NCBI GenBank assembly: GCA_019232645.1
Contig: JAFANO010000705.1
Location: 1 to 8,903 of the forward strand
Reading direction: 5' to 3'
Length of the DNA stretch: 8,903 nt
DNA from: Planctomycetaceae bacterium
GTDB taxonomy: Bacteria > Planctomycetota > Planctomycetia > Isosphaerales > Isosphaeraceae
Below the pieces are notes generated by a model. That model was not told where the DNA came from. It saw only the letters and a list, made by a program, of their open reading frames with translations, and did no database searches. Every line of letters begins with the position of its first letter. Within the stretch, counting starts at the first letter, position 1. The position numbers were made by a program, and so were the translations under genes. Below are positions 1-5,841 of the stretch, one piece after another.

Positions 1-190
1 TACCGCAAGAGTGTTACCCCGGGTCCGAGCGTTCGTTGAACCAGGTCGGGATCTCGATCTTCATCCCGTGCCACTCGTTGGGTCCAGGTCGACGGTCTCG
101 GTCCGCGTCGGGAGGCGCGCGGTCAGCCGCTGCTCCGCGGTAGGTGATATCGGTCTTTCTTCCCCTCGCTTTCGACCCCCCGCGCGACAC

Positions 191-225
191 TGATATAAAA
201 AATATATTAAAATAATTTGAAAAAT
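191..225. other. AT-rich tract, possible promoter or bend region
   Basis: Thirty-three of 35 bases are A or T, in DNA that is otherwise about two-thirds G+C. The tract consists of short A and T runs such as AAAAAATATATT. Such tracts can act as UP elements, curved DNA or sites for nucleoid proteins. None of these roles can be decided from the sequence alone. It lies about 510 bases before the ferredoxin start. Confidence 0.4.
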
Positions 226-235
226 CCCGCCGCTG

Positions 236-264
236 TTGCAACCTCAAGTTATGGGATTTAAACT
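236..264 (+). promoter_or_regulatory. Possible sigma70-like promoter for the ferredoxin-panCD run
   Basis: TTGCAA at 236-241 and TAAACT at 259-264 are separated by 17 bases, each matching four of six consensus positions. The site sits just downstream of the AT tract at 191-225, which could serve as an UP element. It would give a leader of about 460 bases before the ferredoxin start, which is long. The match is weak enough to arise by chance, and planctomycete promoters are poorly defined. Confidence 0.22.
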
Positions 265-736
265 ACATCCTTACAATTTTCGTTCAGCGAGGAGTCTCCC
301 GGGTTCACCCCGCGGGGAGGGATCGCGTGGCCATGATGCTGAAAATGATCTTCATCCTGTCCCCATGAACCTTTCCGTGGTATCCTGAGATCGTCGCCCG
401 AAGGCATCCCCTCGCGGGGAGACCGACATGGGCGACCCTGTCCCCTGTCACGTGGCCGGAAAGTATCGGAACGTCGGCAAGTGTCGTGAGACAAACGACC
501 AGCGAGTACAGGCACAAACCCTCGGCTTGAGCCGTGGGCGTCATGACCGGGTGATGGCTCAGCAGATCCTGAGGTCTCGCGGTCCAACGTACCCGGCCGG
601 TCGGCCGCCGGGACCTCGCGGCCCAGGTGGCCTTGACCGGATCGCCGCGCAATCCCCAGGATGGATGGGCTTGAGGCGGGTGGGACGATGCGCGTTCGGG
701 CCGGGCATCGAGACCCTCGACGGCACAGGACTGGAT

Positions 737-1102
737 ATGCCCGCGTTCACGCATCATATCTTCGTCTGCGGCAACGTTCGCCCCCCCGGGCACAAGCGAG
801 GGTGCTGCGACCCCGAGGGGAAGCAGGCCCTGCGGGAGGCGTTCAAGCAGGAATTGAAGAAGGCGGGGCTCGGACCGCTGGTACGCGCCAATCATGCCGG
901 CTGCCTCGAACAGTGCGAGCATGGCCCGACGGTCGTGATCTACCCGCGAGGGGTCTGGTACGGTCGCGTGACGATCGCTGACGTCCCCCAGATCGTTTCC
1001 AAGACGCTGATCCAGGGCGAGATCCTCGACGACCTGGTGATCCCCGAGTCGTGCCTGAACAACGCCACCTGCCCTCATCGACGGGCGATCAAAAGGGGTT
1101 AA
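737..1102 (+). CDS. Thioredoxin-like [2Fe-2S] ferredoxin
   Basis: This 121-residue protein matches the thioredoxin-fold [2Fe-2S] ferredoxins typified by Aquifex aeolicus Fd4 and the Clostridium pasteurianum protein. It starts MPAFTHHIFVC and has cysteines at 11, 23, 24, 56 and 60. The family ligand pattern (one Cys near 10, one about 12 residues later, then a C-x3-C pair) is met by Cys11, Cys24 (or Cys23), Cys56 and Cys60. It is probably a soluble one-electron carrier. Two more cysteines (106 and 112) lie in a C-terminal tail outside the usual cluster set. I chose the ATG at 737 because family members begin just before the first cysteine. An upstream in-frame ATG at 428 would add 103 low-complexity residues. 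Its stop is seven bases before panC, and the panC ribosome site lies inside its last codons, so the two are probably co-translated. The electron partner is unknown. Confidence 0.88.
   Translation: MPAFTHHIFVCGNVRPPGHKRGCCDPEGKQALREAFKQELKKAGLGPLVRANHAGCLEQCEHGPTVVIYPRGVWYGRVTIADVPQIVSKTLIQGEILDDLVIPESCLNNATCPHRRAIKRG
1091..1098 (+). promoter_or_regulatory. panC ribosome binding site inside the ferredoxin end
   Basis: AAAAGGGG lies across the last codons of the ferredoxin gene, 11 bases before the first GTG of panC. It supports GTG at 1110 over the second GTG at 1113. It also implies that ribosomes terminating on the ferredoxin can reinitiate on panC. Confidence 0.55.
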
Positions 1103-1109
1103 TTCCGCC

Positions 1110-1967
1110 GTGGTGCCGCTGCTCGAGACGATCGACGAGGTGCGCCGCGCGGTCGCTGCCGCGCGGGCGTCAGGAAAGGTCGTCGGCCTGGTCCCGACGA
1201 TGGGGGCGCTGCACGTCGGGCACCTTCGCCTGATCGAACGGTGCCGGGCCGAGGCAGGGCTCGTGTGCGTCTCGATCTTTGTCAACCCCACCCAGTTCGG
1301 CCCGAACGAGGACTTCGCGCGCTACCCCCGGACCCTCGACGGCGACCGCCGGCTCTGCACCGAAGCGGGCGCCGACCTGATCTTCGTCCCGGACGTGGCG
1401 ACGATGTATCCCGGCGGGCCGGACTCGACCTTCGTCGAGGTCCCGGGGCTCACCGGCATCCTCGAGGGGGCCAGCCGGCCGGGGCATTTCCGGGGCGTGG
1501 CCACCGTCGTGCTCAAGCTCTTCGCGATCTTCGCGCCCGACCTCGCCGTCTTCGGCGCCAAGGACTTCCAGCAACAGCTCGTCATCCGCCGGCTGGTCGC
1601 GGACCTGAACCTGCCGGTCGCGATCCGGACGGTCGAGACGGTCCGCGCGCCCGACGGCCTGGCCCTGAGCAGCCGTAACCGTTATCTCGACCCCGACCAG
1701 CGTCGCGCGGCGACGATCCTCTCGAAGGCGCTGCGCCTGGCGGCGGGGGCCGTCGCCGAGGGGGAGCGACGGGGCGACAGGGTTCGACAGATCCTCCGCG
1801 AGACGATAGAATCGGAGTCGTTGGCGCGGCTCGACTACGCCGAAGTCGCCGACGCGGAGACGCTCGAGCCCTTGGACGAGCTGATGCGGGGCCGCCGCGC
1901 AGTGGCCTTGTTGGCCGTCTGGATCGGGACGGCCCGACTGATTGATAACGCGATCCTCTCGGAATAG
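1110..1967 (+). CDS. panC: Pantothenate synthetase (pantoate-beta-alanine ligase)
   Basis: PanC joins pantoate and beta-alanine using ATP, through a pantoyl-adenylate, to form pantothenate (vitamin B5) in the cytoplasm. The protein has 285 residues, essentially the length of E. coli PanC. The nucleotide-binding PTMGALHVGH motif is at residues 29-38, including the HxGH signature at 35-38. SIFVNPTQFGP is at 55-65, the FGAKDFQQ substrate and ATP region is at 148-155, and the SSRNRYL (KMSKS-equivalent) loop is at 187-193. All expected active-site elements are present. The start is GTG, the first of two consecutive GTG codons, favoured by the AAAAGGGG site 11 bases upstream. The gene follows the ferredoxin by seven bases and precedes panD by five, so the three are almost certainly one transcript. 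panC-panD adjacency is a well-known arrangement. Confidence 0.97.
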   Translation: MVPLLETIDEVRRAVAAARASGKVVGLVPTMGALHVGHLRLIERCRAEAGLVCVSIFVNPTQFGPNEDFARYPRTLDGDRRLCTEAGADLIFVPDVATMYPGGPDSTFVEVPGLTGILEGASRPGHFRGVATVVLKLFAIFAPDLAVFGAKDFQQQLVIRRLVADLNLPVAIRTVETVRAPDGLALSSRNRYLDPDQRRAATILSKALRLAAGAVAEGERRGDRVRQILRETIESESLARLDYAEVADAETLEPLDELMRGRRAVALLAVWIGTARLIDNAILSE

Positions 1968-1972
1968 CCCGG

Positions 1973-2353
1973 ATGCGGCTCAAGGTCCTCAAGAGCAAAC
2001 TCCACCTGGCCACGGTCACGCGCAGCGAACTGTTTTATCACGGCAGCCTGACGATCGACCCCGAATTGATGGAGGCCGTTGGCCTTTATCCTTATGAGTT
2101 GATCTTGTTGAGCAACGTGTCGACGGGTCAGCGCGCCGAGACCTACGTCCTGCCCGGCAAGCGCGGGATGCGGCAGATCGAGCTGAACGGGGCGATGGCG
2201 CGCATCGGGGCGGTCGGCGATCGGGTGATCGTCATGGCCTTCGCCGATTTTGCCCCCGCCGAGCTCGACGGCCATCGTCCCCGGGTCGTGGCGCTCGACG
2301 CCCAGAACCGGATCGTCGAGCGCATCGATTACGCGCCGATCCACGTCGAATAA
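1973..2353 (+). CDS. panD: Aspartate 1-decarboxylase proenzyme
   Basis: PanD makes beta-alanine from L-aspartate, supplying PanC. It is a pyruvoyl enzyme made by self-cleavage of a proenzyme between a Gly and a Ser. The 126-residue protein aligns with E. coli PanD without gaps over the core. Lys9, His11, Tyr22, Gly24-Ser25 (the cleavage site, in FYHGSLTID), Arg54, Thr57, Tyr58 and Asn72 all fall at the same numbers as in E. coli. One difference is NGAMA where the family usually has NGAAA, putting Met at position 75. It follows panC by five bases with no clear ribosome site, which suggests translational coupling. No PanM/PanZ maturation factor is seen in the window. Confidence 0.97.
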   Translation: MRLKVLKSKLHLATVTRSELFYHGSLTIDPELMEAVGLYPYELILLSNVSTGQRAETYVLPGKRGMRQIELNGAMARIGAVGDRVIVMAFADFAPAELDGHRPRVVALDAQNRIVERIDYAPIHVE

Positions 2354-2483
2354 TGCAGCCCGGACCTCGACCGATCCGCCCCCCAGCAACGGCCGCGAGC
2401 CACGCCGACTGGCCCGAGGGTCCGGGCGACGGCCGAGGCGGCCGGGCGATCCCCACCCCGCGAAGGTCCTTCAGGGAGGACGC
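2354..2483 (+). other. panD-lgt spacer
   Basis: This is a GC-rich spacer of 130 bases. It contains a short hairpin, GGCCG-AGG-CGGCC at 2431-2443, which is not followed by a T run and so is not a convincing terminator. The only strong signal is the lgt ribosome site at its right end. lgt may be read from the panCD transcript or from its own promoter; the sequence does not decide. Confidence 0.4.
2473..2480 (+). promoter_or_regulatory. lgt ribosome binding site
   Basis: AGGGAGGA ends three bases before the ATG at 2484. It is the strongest plus-strand Shine-Dalgarno match in the window and decides the lgt start against in-frame codons further upstream that would read through the panD end. Confidence 0.7.
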
Positions 2484-3407
2484 ATGCGGCAAGTCCTGTT
2501 CACGATCCCCATCTTCGGCGGTATCAAGATTTTCGGCTATGGTCTGATGCTGGTCTTCGCCTTCTTCGGCTCGACCGGCCTCGCCGCCTGGCGCGCCCGC
2601 CGCGAGAAGCTCGACCCGGAACTGTTCTACGACATGGCGGTCTGGGTCTATCTCGGAGGGCTGGTCGGCGCACGCCTCTTCTACGTGATCCAGTACTGGG
2701 GCGACCGGGTCCGGACCATCGGCGACGCCTTCCGGGTCTGGGAGGGGGGGATCGTCCTCTACGGGAGCATCATCGGCGGGACGCTCGCGTTCTTCCTCTA
2801 CCGGTTCGCCCGGCCGTTCCCGGTCCGGCCATTCCTCGACGTGATCGCACCGGCCCTGGCGCTGGGGATCGCACTCGGGCGGCTGGGCTGTTTCTTGAAC
2901 GGTTGCTGCTACGGCGACCGGTGCGACCTCCCCTGGGCCGTGAGCTTCCCCAAGGGATCGCCGCCGTGGCTCCAACAGGTCCACGACGGCCAGATCGTCA
3001 AACCCAACGGCTCACCCCCCTGGGTCGACTACTACGATCGCCTCCGCCATCGGACCGTGCAAGCCTCGGAGTGGTCGCAGCCGCTGCACCCGACGCAACT
3101 CTATTCGGCGATCGATGGGCTGGTCCTTCTGGGCCTGCTCTCGGCGTATTTCCCGCTCCGCCGCCGTGATGGCGAGGTCATGGCGCTGCTGATGCTGACC
3201 TACCCGATCACACGGTTCCTTATCGAGTATCTCCGCAACGACGAGGGGGCGGTCCTCGCCGGACTGACCATCTCGCAGACGATCAGCGTGCTGCTCTTTC
3301 TCGGCGCGGTCGCGTTCTGGTCCTACCTCTCGCGCCTGCCCGCGACCCGCTACGCCGAGGGACACCAGGGCGTGATGCCCCAAGCGGCGGCGACGGCCTG
3401 GCACTGA
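2484..3407 (+). CDS. lgt: Phosphatidylglycerol-prolipoprotein diacylglyceryl transferase
   Basis: Lgt moves the diacylglyceryl group of phosphatidylglycerol onto the lipobox cysteine of prolipoproteins, the first step of lipoprotein maturation in the inner membrane. The 307-residue protein shows about seven hydrophobic segments (roughly residues 15-35, 50-70, 88-106, 117-137, 208-226, 232-250 and 260-284). The Lgt signature is at residues 132-147, GRLGCFLNGCCYGDRC, with the essential Arg133. HPTQLY is at 202-207, and RFLIEYLRNDE (244-254) carries the second conserved Arg. The E. coli His103 position appears to be Tyr93 (IVLYGSIIGG). The signature region carries four cysteines (136, 141, 142 and 147), discussed in the findings. 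The start at 2484 is fixed by AGGGAGGA just upstream. The function is a membrane housekeeping role not obviously tied to panCD. Confidence 0.95.
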   Translation: MRQVLFTIPIFGGIKIFGYGLMLVFAFFGSTGLAAWRARREKLDPELFYDMAVWVYLGGLVGARLFYVIQYWGDRVRTIGDAFRVWEGGIVLYGSIIGGTLAFFLYRFARPFPVRPFLDVIAPALALGIALGRLGCFLNGCCYGDRCDLPWAVSFPKGSPPWLQQVHDGQIVKPNGSPPWVDYYDRLRHRTVQASEWSQPLHPTQLYSAIDGLVLLGLLSAYFPLRRRDGEVMALLMLTYPITRFLIEYLRNDEGAVLAGLTISQTISVLLFLGAVAFWSYLSRLPATRYAEGHQGVMPQAAATAWH

Positions 3408-3592
3408 TCGGCCTCCCGAGTCGCTCCAGAGATCCCCTCCCTTCCCCCTCTCATACGCATTCCAGATCTTGTGTGAACTCTGTCGTGATCTCAAATTTGA
3501 GATTTTAGATTTCAAATTATGTTCGGATCTCGAATTCGAGATTTCGGATTTCCCATCAGCAGACCGAGCGCACGAAATCCCTGGGATCCGGA
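3408..3592. other. Convergent spacer between lgt and the MoxR gene
   Basis: Both flanking genes end here, so a bidirectional terminator would be expected. No classic stem followed by a T run is visible. The spacer holds a C/T-rich stretch (about 3421-3450) and then the AT-rich palindromic repeat pair at 3488-3556. A GGATCC-based hairpin sits at its right edge. Confidence 0.5.
3488..3556. repeat. Two-copy AT-rich palindromic repeat
   Basis: Two units begin at 3488 and 3527, a spacing of 39 bases. Each opens with a perfect 16-base palindrome: ATCTCAAATTTGAGAT at 3488-3503 and ATCTCGAATTCGAGAT at 3527-3542. The first 30 bases of the units match at 24 positions. The two differences inside the palindrome (A to G at unit position 6, T to C at position 11) are at paired positions, so symmetry is kept. 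The second unit is followed by GGATTTC where the first has AGATTTC. The units lie wholly between convergent genes. Similar AAATTTGAGAT-type dispersed intergenic repeats occur in other bacterial genomes, from memory, including planctomycetes. Confidence 0.75.
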
Positions 3593-3609
3593 TCAGGGGA
3601 CCCGGATCC
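3584..3609. other. GGATCCGG inverted repeat at the MoxR stop
   Basis: GGATCCGG at 3584-3591 and CCGGATCC at 3602-3609 form an 8-bp stem with a 10-base loop that contains the MoxR stop codon (3593-3595). A third GGATCC is at 3616-3621, inside the gene. There is no T run on either side. It could weakly help termination or transcript 3'-end stability, but this may be chance in GC-rich DNA. Confidence 0.35.
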
Positions 3610-4609
3610 GGTCGAGGATCCGGCCGAGGAGGTCGTCGGCGCACAGGCCCTCGGCGTCGGCCTCGTAGCTGAGGATGATCCGATGGCGGAGGACGTCGCG
3701 CGCCAGGCTCTTGATGTCGTGGGGCGTGACATAGTCCCGGCCGGAGAGCAGGGCATGGCTCCGCGCGGCGCGGACCAGGGCGATGGTGGCGCGCGGGCTC
3801 GCCCCCAGCTCGAGCAGCGGGGCGAGGTCGAGGCCATACGCCGACGGGTCGCGGGTGGCCCGCACCAGGTCCACGACATATTCCTTGATCGCAGGCGCCA
3901 CCCGGATCGAGGCCACCAGGGCTCGGAATGCGAGGATGTCACCGGGGCCGAAGAGCGGAGGCGGGCCATCGTCGCCCGACCAGGGCGGCATTCCCTCGGT
4001 CATGCTCGGGAGGTCGAGCATGGCCAGCTCGGCCGAACGGTCGGGATAGCTGACCATCAGCTTCATCAGGAACCGGTCGAGCTGCGCCTCGGGGAGCGGG
4101 TAGGTCCCCTCGTGCTCGATCGGGTTCTGAGTGGCCAGGACCCAGAACGTCTCGGGCAGGACGATGGTCTCGTCGCCGATGGTGATCTGCCCTTCCTGCA
4201 TCGCCTCGAGCAGGGCGCTCTGGACCTTGGCCGGGGCCCGGTTGATCTCATCGGCGAGCAGGACGCTCGTGACGATCGGACCGGGTCTGACGTCGAAGGT
4301 GCCGGTGGCCGGCCGGTAGATCTGGGTGCCGGTCAGGTCGGCCGGGAGCAGGTCGGGGGTGAACTGGATCCGACGGAACGGGAGGTCGAGGGCCCGCGCC
4401 AGGGCCCGGACGGCGCGGGTCTTGGCCAGGCCGGGGACCCCCTCGATCAGGACGTGGCCCCCGGTCAACAGGGCGATGACCAATCGCTCGAGCATCCGCC
4501 GCTGGCCGACCACGCTGTCCTCCAGCCGATCGATCAGGTCCGAGAGGCCGCGACCCGCATCGAGGGCCGGGGTCGGGGGCGAAGGCGGCGAGGGTTCCTC
4601 GGCGGACAT
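3593..4609 (-). CDS. MoxR-family AAA+ ATPase
   Basis: The 338-residue protein is a full-length MoxR AAA+ ATPase, a family thought to act as ATP-driven chaperones that activate or assemble partner proteins. After a proline-rich N-terminus it shows Walker A GVPGLAKT (57-64), Walker B VLLADE (116-121), sensor 1 ATQNP (159-163), an LDRF arginine-finger region (177-180) and sensor 2 GASPRA (269-274). The C-terminal lid includes the family's HRIILSYEA (309-317). A Pro/Gly-rich stretch of about 20 residues near 202-222 is slightly longer than I expect. MoxR genes usually precede DUF58 and von Willebrand A genes. Here the next gene downstream is the convergent lgt, so those partners are absent from this locus. 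The FHA gene lies 89 bases upstream on the same strand and is probably co-transcribed. The physiological client is unknown. Confidence 0.93.
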   Translation of the reverse strand: MSAEEPSPPSPPTPALDAGRGLSDLIDRLEDSVVGQRRMLERLVIALLTGGHVLIEGVPGLAKTRAVRALARALDLPFRRIQFTPDLLPADLTGTQIYRPATGTFDVRPGPIVTSVLLADEINRAPAKVQSALLEAMQEGQITIGDETIVLPETFWVLATQNPIEHEGTYPLPEAQLDRFLMKLMVSYPDRSAELAMLDLPSMTEGMPPWSGDDGPPPLFGPGDILAFRALVASIRVAPAIKEYVVDLVRATRDPSAYGLDLAPLLELGASPRATIALVRAARSHALLSGRDYVTPHDIKSLARDVLRHRIILSYEADAEGLCADDLLGRILDRIRVP

Positions 4610-4698
4610 AAATCGGTGGTCCCCAGGGGTCGTCGCCGAGTCGCGTCTCGGGTGAGGCGAGGATGTTCCCGGACGGTCGGGCCCTCACACGAGTCCGC

Positions 4699-5505
4699 TC
4701 ACCTGGGCTTCCGGTGCTCCATCAATCGCCTCAAGATGTCGTCGGCGGCGGCGCTCGCCCCCTTCTTCTCGACCTCGGCGGGGGCTTCAGGGGCCTTCGG
4801 CTTGACGTAGAACGGGTTCGACTCGTCGAGGAATTCCTGGGTCGGCTCGTCCGAGGGTTCGTTCGCGTCGGGCAAATCCTCGGCCGGTTCCGGGTCCCCC
4901 ATCCCCTCGGGCAGCGGTTCGATTTCGAGATCGAGGAACGGGAAATGGGATACGGGTTCGTCCGAGGCCGCCGCGGCCGGGGCGACCGGCTTCGAGGCCG
5001 CCGGCGCAACCGGAGCGGCCGGCTTCGAGGCTCCCGCCTTCAGGGCGTTGAGCGTGTTCGTATCGTCGCCCTTGACGTCCGAGGGGTGGTCCGGGGTGGG
5101 ATTGGCATGATCGGCGACCTGCCACGATTCGATCTCGTCATGGCTGATCCCGTCGGGGAATCGCTCCGTGGTGGGGGCGGGCCTGGCCGTCTTGCCCGTC
5201 GCAGCCGGCGTCCCCTGGATCGAGACGGCGAATGTCAGCGGTCCGATCCCCACGAGGTCGCGGTCTTTGAGCACATGCGGCCCGGTCAGCTCCTTCCCGT
5301 TGACGAACGTCCCATTACGGCTTCCCAGGTCGGTAATGATGACCCGGTCCGGGCCGATCTCGAATTCCGCGTGTTCGCGACTGACCTGCTCGCTCTTCGG
5401 CCGCAACTGGCACTTCTCGCCGCGTCCGATTCGGAAAACCGGACCGGCCAAGGGGACGATCTTCCCCTCCGGTTTGCCCTGAACGACGATGAGTTGCACT
5501 TTCAT
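4699..5505 (-). CDS. FHA-domain protein with long Ala/Pro/acidic tail
   Basis: The first 95 or so residues are a forkhead-associated domain, which binds phosphothreonine peptides. Visible landmarks are RIGRG (25-29), SEQVSREHAEF (38-48) and GSRNGTFVNG (61-70), so the phosphopeptide-contact Arg, Ser, His and Asn residues are all kept. The rest (to residue 268) has no recognised domain. It holds an Ala/Pro-rich stretch with repeated ASKP units, a long acidic Pro/Glu segment, and a basic end with a short predicted helix (DDILRRLMEHRKPR). No signal peptide or membrane segment is seen, so it is probably a cytoplasmic adaptor. I chose the ATG at 5505 because FHA proteins of this style begin right at MKVQLIVVQG. 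A longer in-frame start at 5586 would add 27 residues without family character. Its MoxR neighbour suggests phospho-dependent recruitment of that ATPase, which is an inference. Confidence 0.9.
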   Translation of the reverse strand: MKVQLIVVQGKPEGKIVPLAGPVFRIGRGEKCQLRPKSEQVSREHAEFEIGPDRVIITDLGSRNGTFVNGKELTGPHVLKDRDLVGIGPLTFAVSIQGTPAATGKTARPAPTTERFPDGISHDEIESWQVADHANPTPDHPSDVKGDDTNTLNALKAGASKPAAPVAPAASKPVAPAAAASDEPVSHFPFLDLEIEPLPEGMGDPEPAEDLPDANEPSDEPTQEFLDESNPFYVKPKAPEAPAEVEKKGASAAADDILRRLMEHRKPR

Positions 5506-5744
5506 GAGGAACCGTCCCGACCGTGAGGATCGGCAGCGAAGGATCGAGCGAGGAGCGATACCGGGGGGAAGCCGGCCAACTCCCAAGCATTTGGATTGAC
5601 GTAGGGAACCTCACCGGGAGATCGGTGATCCGAGGAACCGAACCAGATCCAGCTCGTCGCCCAAAGGAAGTGCCGACCGAAGGACGATACCCGCGCGACG
5701 ACTCCTCCAGCTCCTCTCGGCGACTCGGTCTTCACACACGTTCC

Positions 5745-5772
5745 AAGATATCAGACCCGCTCCGCCGATCAA
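5745..5772 (-). promoter_or_regulatory. Possible promoter for the FHA-MoxR pair
   Basis: On the minus strand TTGATC (5772-5767) and TATCTT (5750-5745) are 16 bases apart, each matching four of six consensus positions. A TG one base before the -10 hexamer gives an extended -10 element. Transcription would start about 230 bases before the FHA start codon. It is consistent with a break between the glycine-cleavage operon and the FHA-MoxR pair, but the match is modest. Confidence 0.3.
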
Positions 5773-5808
5773 CTCCCCGGCACTGGGCATCGGGGCCGCA
5801 TGGATACA

Positions 5809-5840
5809 TCATCTAATATTAACAAATAAAAATTAGATGA
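5809..5840 (-). terminator. Possible terminator hairpin after the LipM-like gene
   Basis: TCATCTAAT (5809-5817) and ATTAGATGA (5832-5840) are a perfect 9-bp inverted repeat around a 14-base AT-rich loop. It starts one base after the stop codon of the octanoyltransferase. The stem is AT-rich and no long T run follows, so it would be a weak intrinsic terminator. Its place right after the last gene of the operon supports a 3'-end role. Confidence 0.4.
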
Positions 5841-5841
5841 C

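Larger units (their letters stand above)
1..736. other. Left flank without a defensible gene
   Basis: No reading frame here has convincing protein character. A minus-strand frame ending at base 14 could start at a GTG at 188-190 (58 residues, Arg/Asp/Pro-rich, ending near PTWFNERSDPG), but it has no ribosome binding site and I recognise no family. The plus frame of the downstream ferredoxin stays open back to an ATG at 428, which has a GGGGAG six bases upstream. The residues from 428 to 736 are Arg/Gly/Pro-rich with mixed third positions, as expected of chance open frames in GC-rich DNA. The stretch also holds the AT tract at 191-225, and a possible promoter at 236-264. Confidence 0.5.
5506..5841 (-). 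other. Spacer upstream of the FHA gene
   Basis: This 336-base spacer between two minus-strand genes holds no convincing gene. A minus frame of 77 codons (5735 to 5502, GTG start) overlaps the FHA start by ATGA, but its third positions are mixed and no family is recognised. It contains a small hairpin (TCACCG at 5611-5616 with CGGTGA at 5623-5628), a possible promoter at 5745-5772, and the hairpin after the LipM-like gene at 5809-5840. Confidence 0.5.

Noticed and set aside
14..190. Minus-strand 58-residue frame ending PTWFNERSDPG
   Set aside because: No ribosome site and no recognised family; it could be a remnant of a gene but nothing shows this.
428..736. 103-residue N-terminal extension of the ferredoxin from the ATG at 428
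   Set aside because: A fair ribosome site exists, but the residues are low-complexity Arg/Gly/Pro, third positions are mixed, and the family starts right before the first cysteine.
305..1291. Long minus-strand open frame
   Set aside because: It is antisense to the well-supported ferredoxin and panC genes and has no protein character of its own.
2431..2443. GGCCG-AGG-CGGCC hairpin as a terminator after panD
   Set aside because: Five-base stem, three-base loop and no T run; expected by chance in this composition.
2250..2483. Upstream extension of lgt through the panD end
   Set aside because: It would overlap panD and add 78 low-complexity residues; the strong ribosome site fixes the start at 2484.
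3469..3672. Small frames across the palindromic repeat with peptides like FEILDFKL
   Set aside because: These peptides are translations of the repeat itself and run into the end of the MoxR gene antisense; such repeat-derived frames are often mis-annotated.
3683..4810. 375-residue plus-strand frame opposite the MoxR gene
   Set aside because: The minus strand encodes a full MoxR ATPase with all motifs; the plus frame is its mirror in GC-rich DNA.
4985..5036. Repeated GGCTTCGAGGC in the FHA gene as a DNA repeat element
   Set aside because: It simply encodes the repeated ASKP units of the protein's Ala/Pro linker.
5502..5735. 77-codon minus frame overlapping the FHA start by ATGA
   Set aside because: The overlap looks like coupling, but nearly half the codons end in A or T, unlike neighbouring genes, and the residues match nothing known.
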